This document shows, piece by piece, positions 63,698 through 64,000 of a DNA stretch of 64,000 nucleotides; positions within the stretch are counted from its first letter, which is position 1; every line of letters starts with the position of its first letter. A model generated the notes under the pieces. It did no database searches. It was not told the DNA's origin and was given only the letters and a program-made list of their open reading frames with translations. Source of the DNA: Syngnathus acus (taxonomy: Eukaryota > Chordata > Actinopteri > Syngnathiformes > Syngnathidae); assembly GCF_901709675.1 (NCBI RefSeq), contig NC_051092.1:6080491-6144490 (forward strand). Reading direction: 5' to 3'. Position numbers and translations under genes: made by a program.

Positions 63698-63934
63698 ACG
63701 TTCTGCCTTCCGTCTGGTCAACAAATGTCCCCAAAAGTCCTGCCTTGCTTTAACATTTTAATGAGAGGAGTGACGAGGGATTTCCTTTGGGTCTGCTGAA
63801 GATAAAACCATATACAATGTATGACACCTCAGTGATGGAAAATATCAACCCACTAAGAACAGTATGTTCAAGCGAGGACTTTCGCTGCATTTAAGTTTTG
63901 GCAAAGCTCAAGGAGCACACAAAATCAAAAACAG

Positions 63935-64000
63935 TGGCCCATATGGGGGTCGAACCCATGACCTTGGCGTTATTAGCACCACGCTCTAACCAACTGAGCT
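63935..64000 (-). tRNA. tRNA-Ile (anticodon AAU), cut by the window edge
   Basis: 66 of 74 nt visible, identical to the other copies; the missing 8 nt are the 5' end (start of the acceptor stem). A T5 run lies a few nt downstream on the - strand (caaaaacag on +). Confidence 0.9.

Larger units (their letters stand above)
63245..64000 (-). repeat. Tandem array of ~300-bp units each carrying a tRNA-Ile gene
   Basis: Units repeat at 295 and 311 bp, measured from tRNA to tRNA. The spacers are also homologous (for example gtccccaaaagtcctgcctt at about 63431 and 63728). The array lies antisense in intron 3 of the second anpep gene and runs off the right edge. Confidence 0.9.

Noticed and set aside
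63245-64000. CRISPR-like repeat array
   Set aside because: The repeated 74-mers are tRNA-Ile genes with intact pol III boxes, and the spacers are homologous to each other. The genome is eukaryotic.

Overview
The window is vertebrate nuclear DNA, almost certainly from a teleost fish. Evidence: short GT-AG introns, fish-type mobile elements (small elements with terminal inverted repeats, L2-like tails next to ATCC microsatellites, tRNA-derived SINE-like pieces, a Tc1-like relic), long di- and tetranucleotide microsatellites, and single-copy genes that read through as ordinary vertebrate proteins. There is no bacterial, viral or plasmid content, so most tracked ORFs are exon pieces or chance frames.

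Layout. (1) 1-14.2 kb, + strand: the 3' half of ckap5 (XMAP215/ch-TOG microtubule polymerase), 24 coding exons from the start of TOG4 to the stop codon, about 1,192 residues; the 5' half lies off the left edge. (2) 16.1-20.7 kb, - strand: complete four-exon dbx1 homeobox gene, 331 residues, with a plausible TATA/CCAAT promoter. (3) 20.8-39.1 kb: an 18-kb gene-free interval with microsatellites, transposon relics and some repeat-free AT-rich blocks that could be regulatory. (4) 39.1-43.3 kb, - strand: complete nine-exon dnaaf4 (dyx1c1), 411 residues, with a consensus RFX X-box about 270 bp upstream. (5) 45.9-56.4 kb, + strand: complete 21-exon aminopeptidase N gene (anpep), 964 residues, with all catalytic motifs. 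(6) 57.4-64 kb, + strand: a second, tandem anpep-like gene, first three coding exons only. Its second intron holds a 3-kb foldback element and its third intron holds an antisense array of tRNA-Ile(AAU) genes that runs off the right edge.

The genes do not form a pathway: ckap5 drives spindle and microtubule growth, dbx1 patterns the neural tube, dnaaf4 helps preassemble ciliary dynein arms, and the anpep pair are ectopeptidases. The two anpep genes are a local duplication. Exon models were built by hand from splice signals, reading phase and remembered family sequences. The totals for dbx1, dnaaf4 and the first anpep are divisible by three and close to the usual family lengths, which supports the models.

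The least ordinary items are the nested foldback element, a frame-preserving 24-nt candidate microexon in ckap5, the intronic tRNA-Ile array, and a perfect X-box upstream of the ciliary gene.
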